Assembly (NCBI RefSeq): GCF_000426725.1
Contig: NZ_AUFX01000005.1
Span: forward strand, 186,001-250,000
Source: Sporocytophaga myxococcoides DSM 11118
GTDB taxonomy: Bacteria; Bacteroidota; Bacteroidia; Cytophagales; Cytophagaceae
Direction of reading: 5' to 3'
Length of the DNA: 64,000 nt
Position 1 is the first letter of the stretch, and each line of letters opens with the position of its first letter. The position numbers and the translations under genes were made by a program. The notes beneath the pieces were generated by a model that saw nothing but the letters and a program-made list of their open reading frames with translations, was not told the origin of the DNA and searched no databases. Shown here piece after piece: positions 9,183-17,778 of the stretch.

Positions 9183-9861
9183 TCAAAAGTCATTGGCATC
9201 GTGGTAGGTAGATGGGGTTAAAGTGAATGGTCTAGGATTAACATTGACAATCGCATAATTTGATTTAGTTGTTCCACAAACATCAGTGGCTGTTACTGTG
9301 TATGATGTAGTATTTAAGAGCATTACTGTCATTGAGGAACCTGTGGAAGCGTTAGATTTCCATTTATATTTCAGGTCCAGGTTTGATGAAGCATTAAGTG
9401 TTGTTTTGGTGCCGCAGGTTAACGAGGTATTCCCAGAAATATTTATTGGCCAGTCATTAACCCGATAAACACCTTCTCCAGAATTCCCATGAAGGGTGCT
9501 TATATAGCTACATGCTTCATGACTGCCTTTAATTTTTTCAAATTTTGCTACAACCGCATATTGCAAAATATCTCTGTTATTGGGTATCGAGACAGTAAAT
9601 GTATTGTTCACGTTTTCACTTTTTACTATGGCTTTATTTATGTCATATTCCCCAGTCATAGATTCACAAAGATACCATTTCCAATAAGAGTTAACTCAGT
9701 CTGTAAATTCCGTGTCATATTAAAATCTGTAAAAGCGAGGGCTGTAAATGTTTGAGTTTTGCCTTTGCAAAGATTGGTCAGAGAGTTTTTTATTAAAACA
9801 TTTGCTTCGGATTTGAATGCAAATAATGCATGGAAAAAAATAGGGACATTAGCTTTTTCAT
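9183..9861 (-). pseudogene. Broken Ig/PKD-like surface protein
   Basis: Starting at the ATG at 9861, a signal peptide (MKKLMSLFF then, after a shift in a T-run near 9835, ALFAFKSEA) leads into SLTNLCKGKTQTFTALAF. A second shift near 9685 joins to SYWKWYLCESMTGEYD. The last frame contains a repeat-type segment, YKWKSNASTGSSMTV then TSYTVTATDVCGTTKSNYAI, typical of Ig/PKD-like modules in Bacteroidota surface proteins. It stops at 9183, directly against the LuxR pseudogene, and lacks any sorting domain. The gene is therefore frameshifted twice and truncated at its 3' end. Confidence 0.75.
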
Positions 9862-9897
9862 AAAGATTTTGTTTTTATAAGATGAAAAATTATAGTG

Positions 9898-9946
9898 CAA
9901 TTTTATGATCTAGAGTTACCTTACTCAATTACCAATATTGGTTATT
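9898..9946 (-). promoter_or_regulatory. Palindromic operator with abutting promoter, site C
   Basis: The palindrome is 9927-9946 (AATTACCA-ATAT-TGGTTATT on the plus strand). On the minus strand TTG (9928-9926) is followed after exactly 20 bases by TAAAATTG (9905-9898), one mismatch from TAnnTTTG. It lies about 37 bases before the start codon of the broken surface-protein gene and probably drove it. Confidence 0.6.
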
Positions 9947-10095
9947 TAATGATGAAAATGTTAGTATTCTCCAGAGCAGTTTGGGCAGATTATGAATCTC
10001 GAGAATTAATATTAGGTTGATTAATTCTTAGAACACATTTGTTGATGAAAATATTGAAGTTGAATAATGGTTAAAATATAATTTGAGCCTAGTTC

Positions 10096-10192
10096 AAAAA
10101 AAAACGACAACTTCAAAAATTGAAATTGCCGTTTTTAGTTTTAGAATAAATAGCTGATTGAATTACCCAAATATTGTTACTTAATAATCATG
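10096..10192 (-). ncRNA. Putative small RNA, copy B
   Basis: Homologue of copy A (8378-8479), with the same predicted 5' block ATGATTATTAAGTAA, the shared TTCAATCAGCTATTTA block and a terminal hairpin (10103-10133) followed by nine T residues on the minus strand. No intact gene follows within 230 bases. This makes an attenuator role less likely for this copy and favours a self-contained transcript. Similarity to copy A also extends upstream of the promoter, to about 10300. Confidence 0.5.
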
Positions 10193-10195
10193 TTG

Positions 10196-10244
10196 CAATT
10201 ATTGCCAAAAAATGAGTAGAGGTCAATAACCATAAATGGTTATT
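10196..10244 (-). promoter_or_regulatory. Palindromic operator with abutting promoter, site B
   Basis: The palindrome AATAACCA-TAAA-TGGTTATT lies at 10225-10244. On the minus strand the overlapping TTG (10226-10224) is followed after exactly 20 bases by AATAATTG (10203-10196), two mismatches from TAnnTTTG. The half-sites are identical to site A while the spacer differs. Confidence 0.6.
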
Positions 10245-10309
10245 TGGTAGTGTGAATAAGAATATGAAGCAGGAGGAGACTCGATAGAATTTAGAAATTG
10301 AAAATGAAT

Positions 10310-10340
10310 AAAAAAAGCCCCGATATTCAGGGCTTTTTTT
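10310..10340. terminator. Rho-independent terminator of the Sus-like operon
   Basis: AAAAAAAGCCC / GGGCTTTTTTT arms (10310-10320 and 10330-10340) surround a nine-base loop. It lies 20 bases beyond the stop of the lipoprotein gene on the minus strand. Confidence 0.9.
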
Positions 10341-10360
10341 ATTGATCTTTTAAGAAATCA

Positions 10361-11506
10361 TTATTTTTTAGGCACTAGCGTAAAATATCTAGCTCCACCA
10401 TCATCAACTGGCTTAGTATTAGTACTGTCAGAGTAGTGATGTCTGATAAATAGCGTATCTGCAGATATCTTCACTATCTCATGATTATATCTTCTATCAT
10501 AGTAGCCAAGGTAACTTCCGTTTGTGAAATCAAGAGTGTAACCAGTACCTGCTCCATTTGCCTTTCTAATTATGAATGGAGCTTGCTTGTGCTTAGGATC
10601 TGAATAGAAACCATCATCATATGTTCCTCTTTTAACTCCAGTAAGTTCTTTAGCGAAGTTCCAATGTACAGTTACGTTACCATTTTTAGGAATATATTGG
10701 TATTGACGAATATTGAATGTAAACTCGTTGGTTAGCATTCCTTTTTCCCATGCAGGACCTGTAAATCCATCAGGTTGATTCCACCAATCAGGAGTTAATG
10801 TTCCAAGTGGACCAACTCCACCACTTTTACCATTAGGTATCATTACCCAGGTCTTTCCATTTGCTGCAGCAAGTCCACCTGTCAAAGCCAATACTACAGG
10901 ATCATTAAGATCTGGGTTTGTAGGATCGTAATCTTCTGTAACTTCAACTGGTTTAGTAATAGAAGAAATACCTTTAACAGTTTTTACTTTTAAAGTAATG
11001 TTGTAATTCCCTTTAAAAGGAAAATATACTTCAGAAACTTGAGCCTTTGAACTATCACCATTTGCATAGGTGAATGTCATATCTATTGGATCTGGTACAG
11101 TTGAAGTAACTTTAAACTTGAAATCTCCAACTTTTTCAATTTCAAAATCTGCGGCATATGGACTGTTCTCCGGAATGACAAGATCTTTAGTAATTGTAGT
11201 TGTACCACCTTTAGATGTCGCAAGTAACTTTATTTTATAGGTCCCTTTATATCCAAAGAATACAGTTTCATTTGATGCAGAAGATTTAGCAATACCTCCA
11301 AAATCCCATGAAGTTATAAATGCCCCTGGGGTAGTGTTCTTAAATGTGAATGTATTTTTATCACTTGGATCATTCGTGTTTTGAACTATTTCAAAATCAG
11401 CTACAGAAGGAGCAGGGAGTTCTTCATCCTTTCCTTTCTTAGGTTGGCAACTTACAACTATAAGAGCTGTAAGTACCATATTTATAAGAATATTAAATCG
11501 TTTCAT
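10361..11506 (-). CDS. PKD-domain surface lipoprotein of a SusCD locus
   Basis: A 381-residue lipoprotein with a signal peptide and lipobox ending at Cys20 (LIVVSC). Two PKD/Ig-like domains are visible at about 35-110 (TFTFKNTTPGAFITSWDFG) and 115-190. The C-terminal half (about 205-381) is rich in Trp and Gly (WWNQPDGFTGPAWEKGM, GYYDRRYNHEIV) and may bind glycan. Its position after SusC and SusD is that of SusE/SusF-like surface glycan-binding proteins, which present oligosaccharide to the SusCD transporter. Only 19 bases separate it from susD. It is not clearly homologous to SusE itself, so the role is inferred from context. Confidence 0.8.
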   Translation of the reverse strand: MKRFNILINMVLTALIVVSCQPKKGKDEELPAPSVADFEIVQNTNDPSDKNTFTFKNTTPGAFITSWDFGGIAKSSASNETVFFGYKGTYKIKLLATSKGGTTTITKDLVIPENSPYAADFEIEKVGDFKFKVTSTVPDPIDMTFTYANGDSSKAQVSEVYFPFKGNYNITLKVKTVKGISSITKPVEVTEDYDPTNPDLNDPVVLALTGGLAAANGKTWVMIPNGKSGGVGPLGTLTPDWWNQPDGFTGPAWEKGMLTNEFTFNIRQYQYIPKNGNVTVHWNFAKELTGVKRGTYDDGFYSDPKHKQAPFIIRKANGAGTGYTLDFTNGSYLGYYDRRYNHEIVKISADTLFIRHHYSDSTNTKPVDDGGARYFTLVPKK

Positions 11507-11525
11507 GTTCGATAAATTTTTACTA

Positions 11526-13061
11526 TTAAAAATAACCCTTGTTTTGAGAGATTTTACCTTTAGATAATTGAACTTCTTGTAAAGGAATAGGGAAAATTTC
11601 GTGAATTCCTTCTTTAAATTTCCCTCCTTCAGGTGTAGCCTTCATCACTGAAGCAGCTCTTCCTTGTCTAACCAGATCAAAGAATCTATGTCCTTCTAAA
11701 GCTAGCTCTACTCTTCTTTCTCTCCATATTATATCTCTAAGTAATTCCTTATTGGTTTCGGTTTTATCCGCCATGTTTACTCTTGATCTTACTCTATTAA
11801 GATATTTTAGAGCATTTTCCGTTTGTCCAAGTTCATTGGCAGCTTCAGCAGCCATTAAAAGGACATCTGCAAATCTTATGATACGGTAGTTAGACGGACC
11901 ATCACTAGGATTAAGAAGAGAAAGTTTATCAGATTCTACATATTTTCTGCAATATGTTCCTGTGAAAGGATAATTGGCAGCACTAGCTTTATATACTTCT
12001 GTGCCAACTAAGTCACCATCCTGGATTATCGTAGCTTTCAAGCGAGGATCTTCCTTATCATCCTTAGTTTTCTCTTTCTTGAATTCGTCTAGAAGGCTTT
12101 TGGTTGGGCAGTTAAATCCCCATCCACCATTATCTCTTCCTCTTGTCATTACGTTAAAGAAAGTTCCTTCATTACCGCTTCCCCAGTTAGAGTTATTGTC
12201 ACCACCTCTTCCTGCAACTCCTGCTGTAAACTGAATCTCAAATACTGATTCAATTCCATTTTCTTTAGCCAAAGAATGTATTGTAGAGTAATCTGACTCT
12301 AAGTCATAAATGCCAGAGTTAATAACAGATTCAGCATTTTTTAATACTTCACTCCATTTTGCAGCATTGTCACGGGTCTGATACAATTGAACTCTAGCAA
12401 GAAGAGCTAATGCAGCACCTTTGGTAGCTCTTCCAAGTTCAATTTGTCCTTTATTAGGTAATACTAATGCTTCAGTAAGGTCAGCTTCTATTTGTTTGTA
12501 AACATCAGCTTTAGGACTTTTTTCAAGCGTATATTCATCCGGGTTTAAGACTTTGGTTACAACAGGTACATCACCAAACATTTTTACAAGTTCAAAATGA
12601 TAGTACGCTCTTAGGAACTTAGCCTCTGCCATAACACGATTCTTAATTGTTTCGCTGGCATTTGATTTTGGGGCGAATTGCAATACAAGGTTTGATCTGT
12701 AGATTCCGGTATAGTTTTTCTGCCATACTAGGAGTACTTCCGGGAAGCTAGATTTCGCATCAAATTTTTCAAAGTAATCGAAATTTACCTGATCCGGATC
12801 TCCACTACCTCCTTTTAATGCATCATCAGAAACGACATCTCCAAATAGAAAAGGTAGACAGAACTGTTGCCCCAATCTGTCAGATTCCATAGTCAATGGA
12901 TCATATGCTGCATTGATAGCCGCAATCATATCCTGATCAGTTTTGTAAAAGTTTTCGTCAACTACTGATACCTGAGGCTTTTTATCAAGGAATTCTTTTT
13001 TGCAGCTACTAAATAAAGAAGCAGCAAAAATTAAATATATAAGATTAGCTTTTTTTAGCAT
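11526..13061 (-). CDS. SusD/RagB-family nutrient-binding lipoprotein
   Basis: A 511-residue surface lipoprotein with a lipobox at Cys20 (SLFSSC), followed by LDKKPQVSV, the usual SusD N-terminus. The TPR-like helical scaffold is visible in the N-terminal half (AKFLRAYYHFELVKMFGDVP). The conserved C-terminal part contains YRIIRFADVLLMAAEAANE and WRERRVELALEGHRFFDLVR. SusD proteins form the lid over the SusC channel and bind the incoming oligosaccharide. It is 21 bases downstream of susC in the same operon. The substrate cannot be read from sequence. Confidence 0.95.
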   Translation of the reverse strand: MLKKANLIYLIFAASLFSSCKKEFLDKKPQVSVVDENFYKTDQDMIAAINAAYDPLTMESDRLGQQFCLPFLFGDVVSDDALKGGSGDPDQVNFDYFEKFDAKSSFPEVLLVWQKNYTGIYRSNLVLQFAPKSNASETIKNRVMAEAKFLRAYYHFELVKMFGDVPVVTKVLNPDEYTLEKSPKADVYKQIEADLTEALVLPNKGQIELGRATKGAALALLARVQLYQTRDNAAKWSEVLKNAESVINSGIYDLESDYSTIHSLAKENGIESVFEIQFTAGVAGRGGDNNSNWGSGNEGTFFNVMTRGRDNGGWGFNCPTKSLLDEFKKEKTKDDKEDPRLKATIIQDGDLVGTEVYKASAANYPFTGTYCRKYVESDKLSLLNPSDGPSNYRIIRFADVLLMAAEAANELGQTENALKYLNRVRSRVNMADKTETNKELLRDIIWRERRVELALEGHRFFDLVRQGRAASVMKATPEGGKFKEGIHEIFPIPLQEVQLSKGKISQNKGYF

Positions 13062-13082
13062 TTTTTTAGCAGTTTAATTTGA

Positions 13083-16000
13083 TTAAAATGTAGCGCTTAC
13101 ACCAACCATCCATGTTCTCGCTTGAGGATAAGTACCTCCTTTGTCAACTCCTACATCCAGGAAGGATCTTGTACGGGCGAAATCAGGAGTATATGTTCCG
13201 ATTTCCGGATCAAGGCCAGTATATTTTGTAAACGTATACAGATTTTGAGCCATGATATAAACTCTTAACTTTTCAAGTTTTACCAGTTTTGAATATGTTG
13301 CTGGTAGAGTATAGCCAAGCTGAGCAGATCTGATTCTCAGGAAAGATCCATTTTCAATGTAGTAATTAGAGATTTTTCTGTTGTCATTTGGGTCTGCGAA
13401 TGTTACTCTTGGTACATCATTTGATGTTCCCGGACCAGTCCATCTGTTAAGCATTTCTTCTGAGAAATTTGAGTAAGGAACTCCACCTTCAAGCGTATAC
13501 TTGTTACCATTAAAGATTTTGTTTCCATAAGATCCCTGGAAGAATATAGAAAGATCAAATCCTTTATATTCTACATCACCGTTGAAACCATAAATGAATT
13601 TAGGAAGTGGGCTTCCAAGTGTTGTTCTGTCGTTAGGAGTAATCTTTCCATCTCCATCGCGATCTTTAAATTTGAAGTCTCCAGGACGAACACCTTCTTG
13701 CACAGTTTGAAGGGCTGCTGCTTCCTCTGCTGTCTGAACAATTCCATCAGTTTCCAATCCGTAAAACTGAGCCATTGAAGCTCCCTGCTGAGTGATGTTT
13801 GTAAAGAAAGTTCTGAATTGACCATCGTAAATTGGATCGTCAAGTTTGGTTATTTTGTTCTTGATAGCAGTAAAGTTTCCACCAACTCTATAGTTTACTT
13901 TTCCTATGTTATTTTTGTATTCTGCAGATAATTCAACCCCTTTATTAGTCATTGCTCCAGCATTTACAAACGGAGGCTCTTCAACTCCTGAATATCCGGG
14001 AATTCTTCTTTTGTAAATCATGTCTGATGTATTCTTGATGAAATAATCAGCAGAGAAAGTAATTCTGTTGTTTAAGAAACCAAATTCAGCTCCAAAGTTA
14101 GACGTTGTTACAGTTTCCCATTTGATGTTTTTGTTACCTGCCCCAAGTGGTGTGCTACCAAATGCAGATGAATTATTAAATGAGTAGTTATATCCTTGGT
14201 TGATATTGGTAGTATAAGGATAGTCATTACCTGGGATATTCTGGTTACCTAATTTACCCCAGCTCGCTCTTAATTTTAAGAAATTTACAATGCTTCTGAT
14301 TGGTTGCATGAAGCTTTCTTCTGAAACAGTCCATCCTGCAGCAAAAGATGGAAAAATACCCCATCTGTTTTCTTTGGTGAATCTTGAAGATCCATCAAGC
14401 CTGGTATTTGCTTGTAACTGGTATTTTTCCTTATAAGAATAGTTGATTCTGCCTACATAAGAGAATAAGGCTGATTCCGTACCTTCGCCTTGAGCATTAG
14501 CGTTAACTGATGCAGAAGTAAGATATTGCTGACTTGGGTCATTGCTGAAGGTTCCGTCTTTAGATGCTCTGTAGTAATCGAATCTGGTGTTTTGCATTCC
14601 TACGAGGAACAATCCTTCAATTTTATGATTTTCAGCAAGTGTTTTTGTGTAATTTAATGAGTTTTCCCAAACATAGGTTCTTGTTTGATTTTGCTGAAAA
14701 ACAACCTGAGCATTATCTAGCTTTTCGCTATTAGATACATAGTACTTTCCATTAAATTGGTTTTGTGTAAAGCGGTTTGAAGTATAGCCAAGGTTTGATT
14801 TAACTTTCAACCCTTTTATGATTTGATATTCGGCAAACCAGCTTCCTATGAAGTTCATCCCTTTATACTTATTGTGGTTGTAAGTTAGACGAGCCAATGG
14901 ATTTGGAATATCAGTTCTAGGAATACCTGATGCATATAGAGAATCTCCTCCACGGCCTGAATATATGTTTGTAACAGGATCCATGTTAAGAGCTCCTGAA
15001 ATAACAGAGTTAAAAGGATCTGAATCGTATAACTGAGATCTGTTAAAAGAGGATACGTTCATAAAAGTACCCACTTTTAAGTTATTAAGCAGCTGATAAT
15101 CGATCTTAGTGTTAAAGTTTAATCTGTTATAATCAGAATTTTTCATAATACCTTCCTGTTGAAGATAGCTTCCAGAAAGATAGTAATTGAGTTTTTCAGT
15201 TCCGCCAGAAGCACTAAGTGAGTAGTTTTGCATGATGGCTTTTCTGAAAATTTGATCTTGCCAATCAGTTCCACCTCCGATAGTATCTGTATTGTATTTG
15301 ATTGTTCCGTTGTCAGCCATTGAAGCTTCATTGGCTAATGTGGCCCACTCTTTTGCATCTAATAAATTATATCTTTTCCATTCACTTGATACACCAGTAA
15401 GAGCATTGAATTCATAAGAAGTTTTTCTGTTTGCTCCTGTTTTGGTTGTAACCAGCACAACTCCGTTTGCAGCACGAGCTCCATAAACAGCAGCCGCAGA
15501 CGCATCTTTAAGAATGTTGACTGATTCTATATCACTTGAATTGATAAAACTTAAATCAGGAACTGGAACACCGTTTACCAGATATAGAGGGTCACTGTTG
15601 TTGATCGTACCGACACCCCTTATACGCACGGATAGTGGCGCTCCCGGAGCTCCTGTGTTTTGTGTTACGCTAACACCGGTAACTCTACCTTGTATCGATT
15701 GTACAGGATCTACAGATACCACTTTAGTAACATCAGAACCTTTTACTGAGGAGATTGAACCTGTTACATCAGTCTTTTTCTGTGTTCCATAACCAACGAC
15801 AACAACTTCGTCAAGTTTGTTATCTGCTGGCAGTTTCACATTTACAACTGTCTGACTTCCTACTTTTACTTCTTGTGTTACAAAGCCAATGTAGCTTACA
15901 ACAAGCACTGCATTACTATCCGGCACCGAAATAGAGAAATCTCCGTTCTCGTCGGTGATTGTTCCTGCTGAAGTTCCTTTGATGGCAATTGTAACTCCAG

Positions 16001-16175
16001 GTATACTTTCCCCATCATCAGATACTATTCGTCCTGTGATAGGAATTGCATTTTGTGCCATTGCCTGCATGAAGCCGACTAAAATGACAGCGAGTGTTAA
16101 CGCAATCTTAAAAATTCTCGGAGATGTAATAAAATTACTTCCCCGAGAGATTTTCGGTGGTAGCTTTTTTCTCAT
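13083..16175 (-). CDS. SusC/RagA-family TonB-dependent outer-membrane transporter
   Basis: A 1030-residue outer-membrane receptor that imports large glycans or peptides using TonB energy. The signal peptide ends near residue 40 (MQAMA). A carboxypeptidase-regulatory-like domain (about 45-115, ITGRIVSDDGESIPGVTIAI) is followed by the TonB-box region DEVVVVGYG at 122-130. A plug domain (about 135-250, with the SusC-type signature GVGTINNSDPLYLVNGVPV) and a C-terminal beta-barrel complete it. It is the first gene of a three-gene operon with SusD and a PKD lipoprotein. No ECF sigma/anti-sigma pair or hybrid regulator lies beside it, so its control is not apparent locally. Confidence 0.96.
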   Translation of the reverse strand: MRKKLPPKISRGSNFITSPRIFKIALTLAVILVGFMQAMAQNAIPITGRIVSDDGESIPGVTIAIKGTSAGTITDENGDFSISVPDSNAVLVVSYIGFVTQEVKVGSQTVVNVKLPADNKLDEVVVVGYGTQKKTDVTGSISSVKGSDVTKVVSVDPVQSIQGRVTGVSVTQNTGAPGAPLSVRIRGVGTINNSDPLYLVNGVPVPDLSFINSSDIESVNILKDASAAAVYGARAANGVVLVTTKTGANRKTSYEFNALTGVSSEWKRYNLLDAKEWATLANEASMADNGTIKYNTDTIGGGTDWQDQIFRKAIMQNYSLSASGGTEKLNYYLSGSYLQQEGIMKNSDYNRLNFNTKIDYQLLNNLKVGTFMNVSSFNRSQLYDSDPFNSVISGALNMDPVTNIYSGRGGDSLYASGIPRTDIPNPLARLTYNHNKYKGMNFIGSWFAEYQIIKGLKVKSNLGYTSNRFTQNQFNGKYYVSNSEKLDNAQVVFQQNQTRTYVWENSLNYTKTLAENHKIEGLFLVGMQNTRFDYYRASKDGTFSNDPSQQYLTSASVNANAQGEGTESALFSYVGRINYSYKEKYQLQANTRLDGSSRFTKENRWGIFPSFAAGWTVSEESFMQPIRSIVNFLKLRASWGKLGNQNIPGNDYPYTTNINQGYNYSFNNSSAFGSTPLGAGNKNIKWETVTTSNFGAEFGFLNNRITFSADYFIKNTSDMIYKRRIPGYSGVEEPPFVNAGAMTNKGVELSAEYKNNIGKVNYRVGGNFTAIKNKITKLDDPIYDGQFRTFFTNITQQGASMAQFYGLETDGIVQTAEEAAALQTVQEGVRPGDFKFKDRDGDGKITPNDRTTLGSPLPKFIYGFNGDVEYKGFDLSIFFQGSYGNKIFNGNKYTLEGGVPYSNFSEEMLNRWTGPGTSNDVPRVTFADPNDNRKISNYYIENGSFLRIRSAQLGYTLPATYSKLVKLEKLRVYIMAQNLYTFTKYTGLDPEIGTYTPDFARTRSFLDVGVDKGGTYPQARTWMVGVSATF

Positions 16176-16614
16176 GTTTAAGTGTGATTATTTGGTTAAA
16201 TAGTTTGAATTTTTTTTGACGAATCTGCGAGAATACAAAGAAAAAAAATAGTAGGCAAACAAAACCCCCTTAAATTCGTTGGACATCAGTTGTATGTTAC
16301 TACATTTAAAAAAGGTTACATGTTTTAGATGGAAAAGCTTTTTTTTCAGGCTAAAATTTATTATTCTGCATTTTGGCATTATTTAAATAATAAATTAAAC
16401 TTATCTGATGTGCAGGCTCTGGCTGAGAAATTAATTTTGTGTATTATTTTACAAGATTTTTACCATTTGATGATTTATGTGGGAGATAAAATTTGATTTT
16501 TTACTCATGAGTATTTGGGCAAAGACATGAAAATCATTTCTAAAAGATAAAAGGTATAAGAGGATATGAATTTATGAGAGTGTCAATGGATAAAGCCGAA
16601 TAAAAGGGGGAATA
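16176..16614. other. Intergenic region upstream of susC
   Basis: About 440 A+T-rich bases between susC and the prfB terminator. No gene with coding character was seen. The promoter of the Sus-like operon must lie here on the minus strand, but no element matches the -33/-7 consensus well enough to call. Confidence 0.5.
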
Positions 16615-16642
16615 AAAAGCCCCGACTTTTGTCGAGGCTTTT
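16615..16642 (-). terminator. Rho-independent terminator of prfB
   Basis: The arms AAAAGCCCCGAC and GTCGAGGCTTTT pair over 12 positions with one mismatch around a TTTT loop. It lies immediately after the prfB stop codon. Confidence 0.9.
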
Positions 16643-16648
16643 CTAAGT

Positions 16649-17726
16649 TTATGCTTCCATTAAAAATCCTTTAATATATTCGTCAAGATCTCCGTCCAGC
16701 ACATTTTGAACATCTGTGCGCTCTATGCCAGTTCTTAAGTCTTTAACAAGTTTGTACGGATGCAATACATAGTTGCGTATCTGTGATCCGAAATCAATTC
16801 GCTTCTTTGTGCTTTCTACGGCTGCTCTTGCTTCGTTTTTCTTGTCTACTTCTATTTGATATAGCCTTGATTTTAAAAGTTTCAAAGCCTTGTCTTTGTT
16901 TTGGAGCTGAGAACGTTCTTGTTGACACTCAATAATAAGCCCAGAGGGTTTGTGTCTCAATCGTACTGCAGTTTCTACCTTATTCACGTTCTGACCTCCT
17001 GCACCTCCAGCTCTGAATGTATCCCATTCAATATCTGCCGGGTTAATATCGATTTCAATCGTATCATCTACTACAGGATAAGCAAAAACACTGGCGAAGG
17101 AGGTGTGTCTTCTTCCCCCTGAATCAAAAGGGGAGACTCTAACCAGTCTGTGTACTCCAATTTCAGATTTCAAGTATCCGTAAGCAAAATCACCAGTAAT
17201 TTCCAATGTAACGGATTTTACTCCGGCAACCTCACCGGCTTGATAATTGACTTCTTTTACACCAAATTTATGAGCTTCAGCCCACATAATATACATTCTC
17301 ATAAGCATCCCAGCCCAGTCATTACTTTCTGTTCCTCCTGCACCAGGATTGATTTCAATAATAGCGCTTAACTGATCTTCCTCTCCACTAAGCATTTTTT
17401 TGAATTCAAGTCCTTCTACATCTTTTGAAACTTTAGTGAATTCTTTGTCTATCTCGGCTTCTTCCACATCACCAGCTTCATAGAACTCATAAAGGGTTTC
17501 AAAATCATTGAACGTATCTTCAATTTGTTTATAATAATCCGTCCAGACCTTTAGTGACTTAATGGATTTAAGCGTTACTTCAGCCTCTTTGGGATTATCC
17601 CAGAAATTGGCTGCAGTTGTAATTTTTTCTGATTCTGCTATCTGTTCTACTTTGTTGTCGTAGTCAAAGATACCTCCTCAAAGCAGCAACTCTGCCTTTT
17701 AGATCTTTGTATTGTTCGTTGGTCAT
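16649..17726 (-). CDS. prfB: Peptide chain release factor 2, with programmed +1 frameshift
   Basis: RF2 recognises UAA and UGA and triggers peptide release at the ribosome. Translation starts at ATG 17726 ([13 protein letters not shown]), reaches CTT-TGA at 17669-17664 and must slip +1 to continue as [14 protein letters not shown] through to the stop at 16649, giving about 358 residues, a normal RF2 length. The peptidyl-hydrolysis motif GGQ is in [16 protein letters not shown]. The PCRF domain includes [18 protein letters not shown]. Reading the gene without the slip gives either a 20-residue peptide or a false start inside the gene. A cobalamin adenosyltransferase and a TPR membrane protein lie upstream on the same strand, 52 bases away. 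Confidence 0.96.
17663..17678 (-). promoter_or_regulatory. prfB autoregulatory frameshift site
   Basis: On the minus strand the sequence is AGGAGG-TAT-CTT-TGA-C. The internal Shine-Dalgarno element (17678-17673), the slippery CTT codon and the TGA stop have the same spacing as in the classical RF2 frameshift site of E. coli. When RF2 is scarce, the ribosome pauses at UGA and shifts to the GAC frame, so RF2 controls its own synthesis. Confidence 0.96.
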
Positions 17727-17778
17727 ATTTATTTATATATGTATTAAAAAGATATTAACAAAATTTAAATCTGGCTGT

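Noticed and set aside
9183-9659. 158-residue minus-strand ORF as a complete gene
   Set aside because: The protein clearly continues upstream in another frame (SYWKWYLC) to a signal peptide at 9861, so it is part of a frameshifted pseudogene.
8370-10300. The duplicated intergenic modules as a MITE or insertion-sequence end
   Set aside because: No terminal inverted repeats or target-site duplications flank either copy, and each copy has promoter and terminator structure.
16188-16379. 63-codon minus-strand ORF upstream of susC
   Set aside because: A+T-rich, no ribosome-binding context or protein motif, and lies where the promoter is expected.
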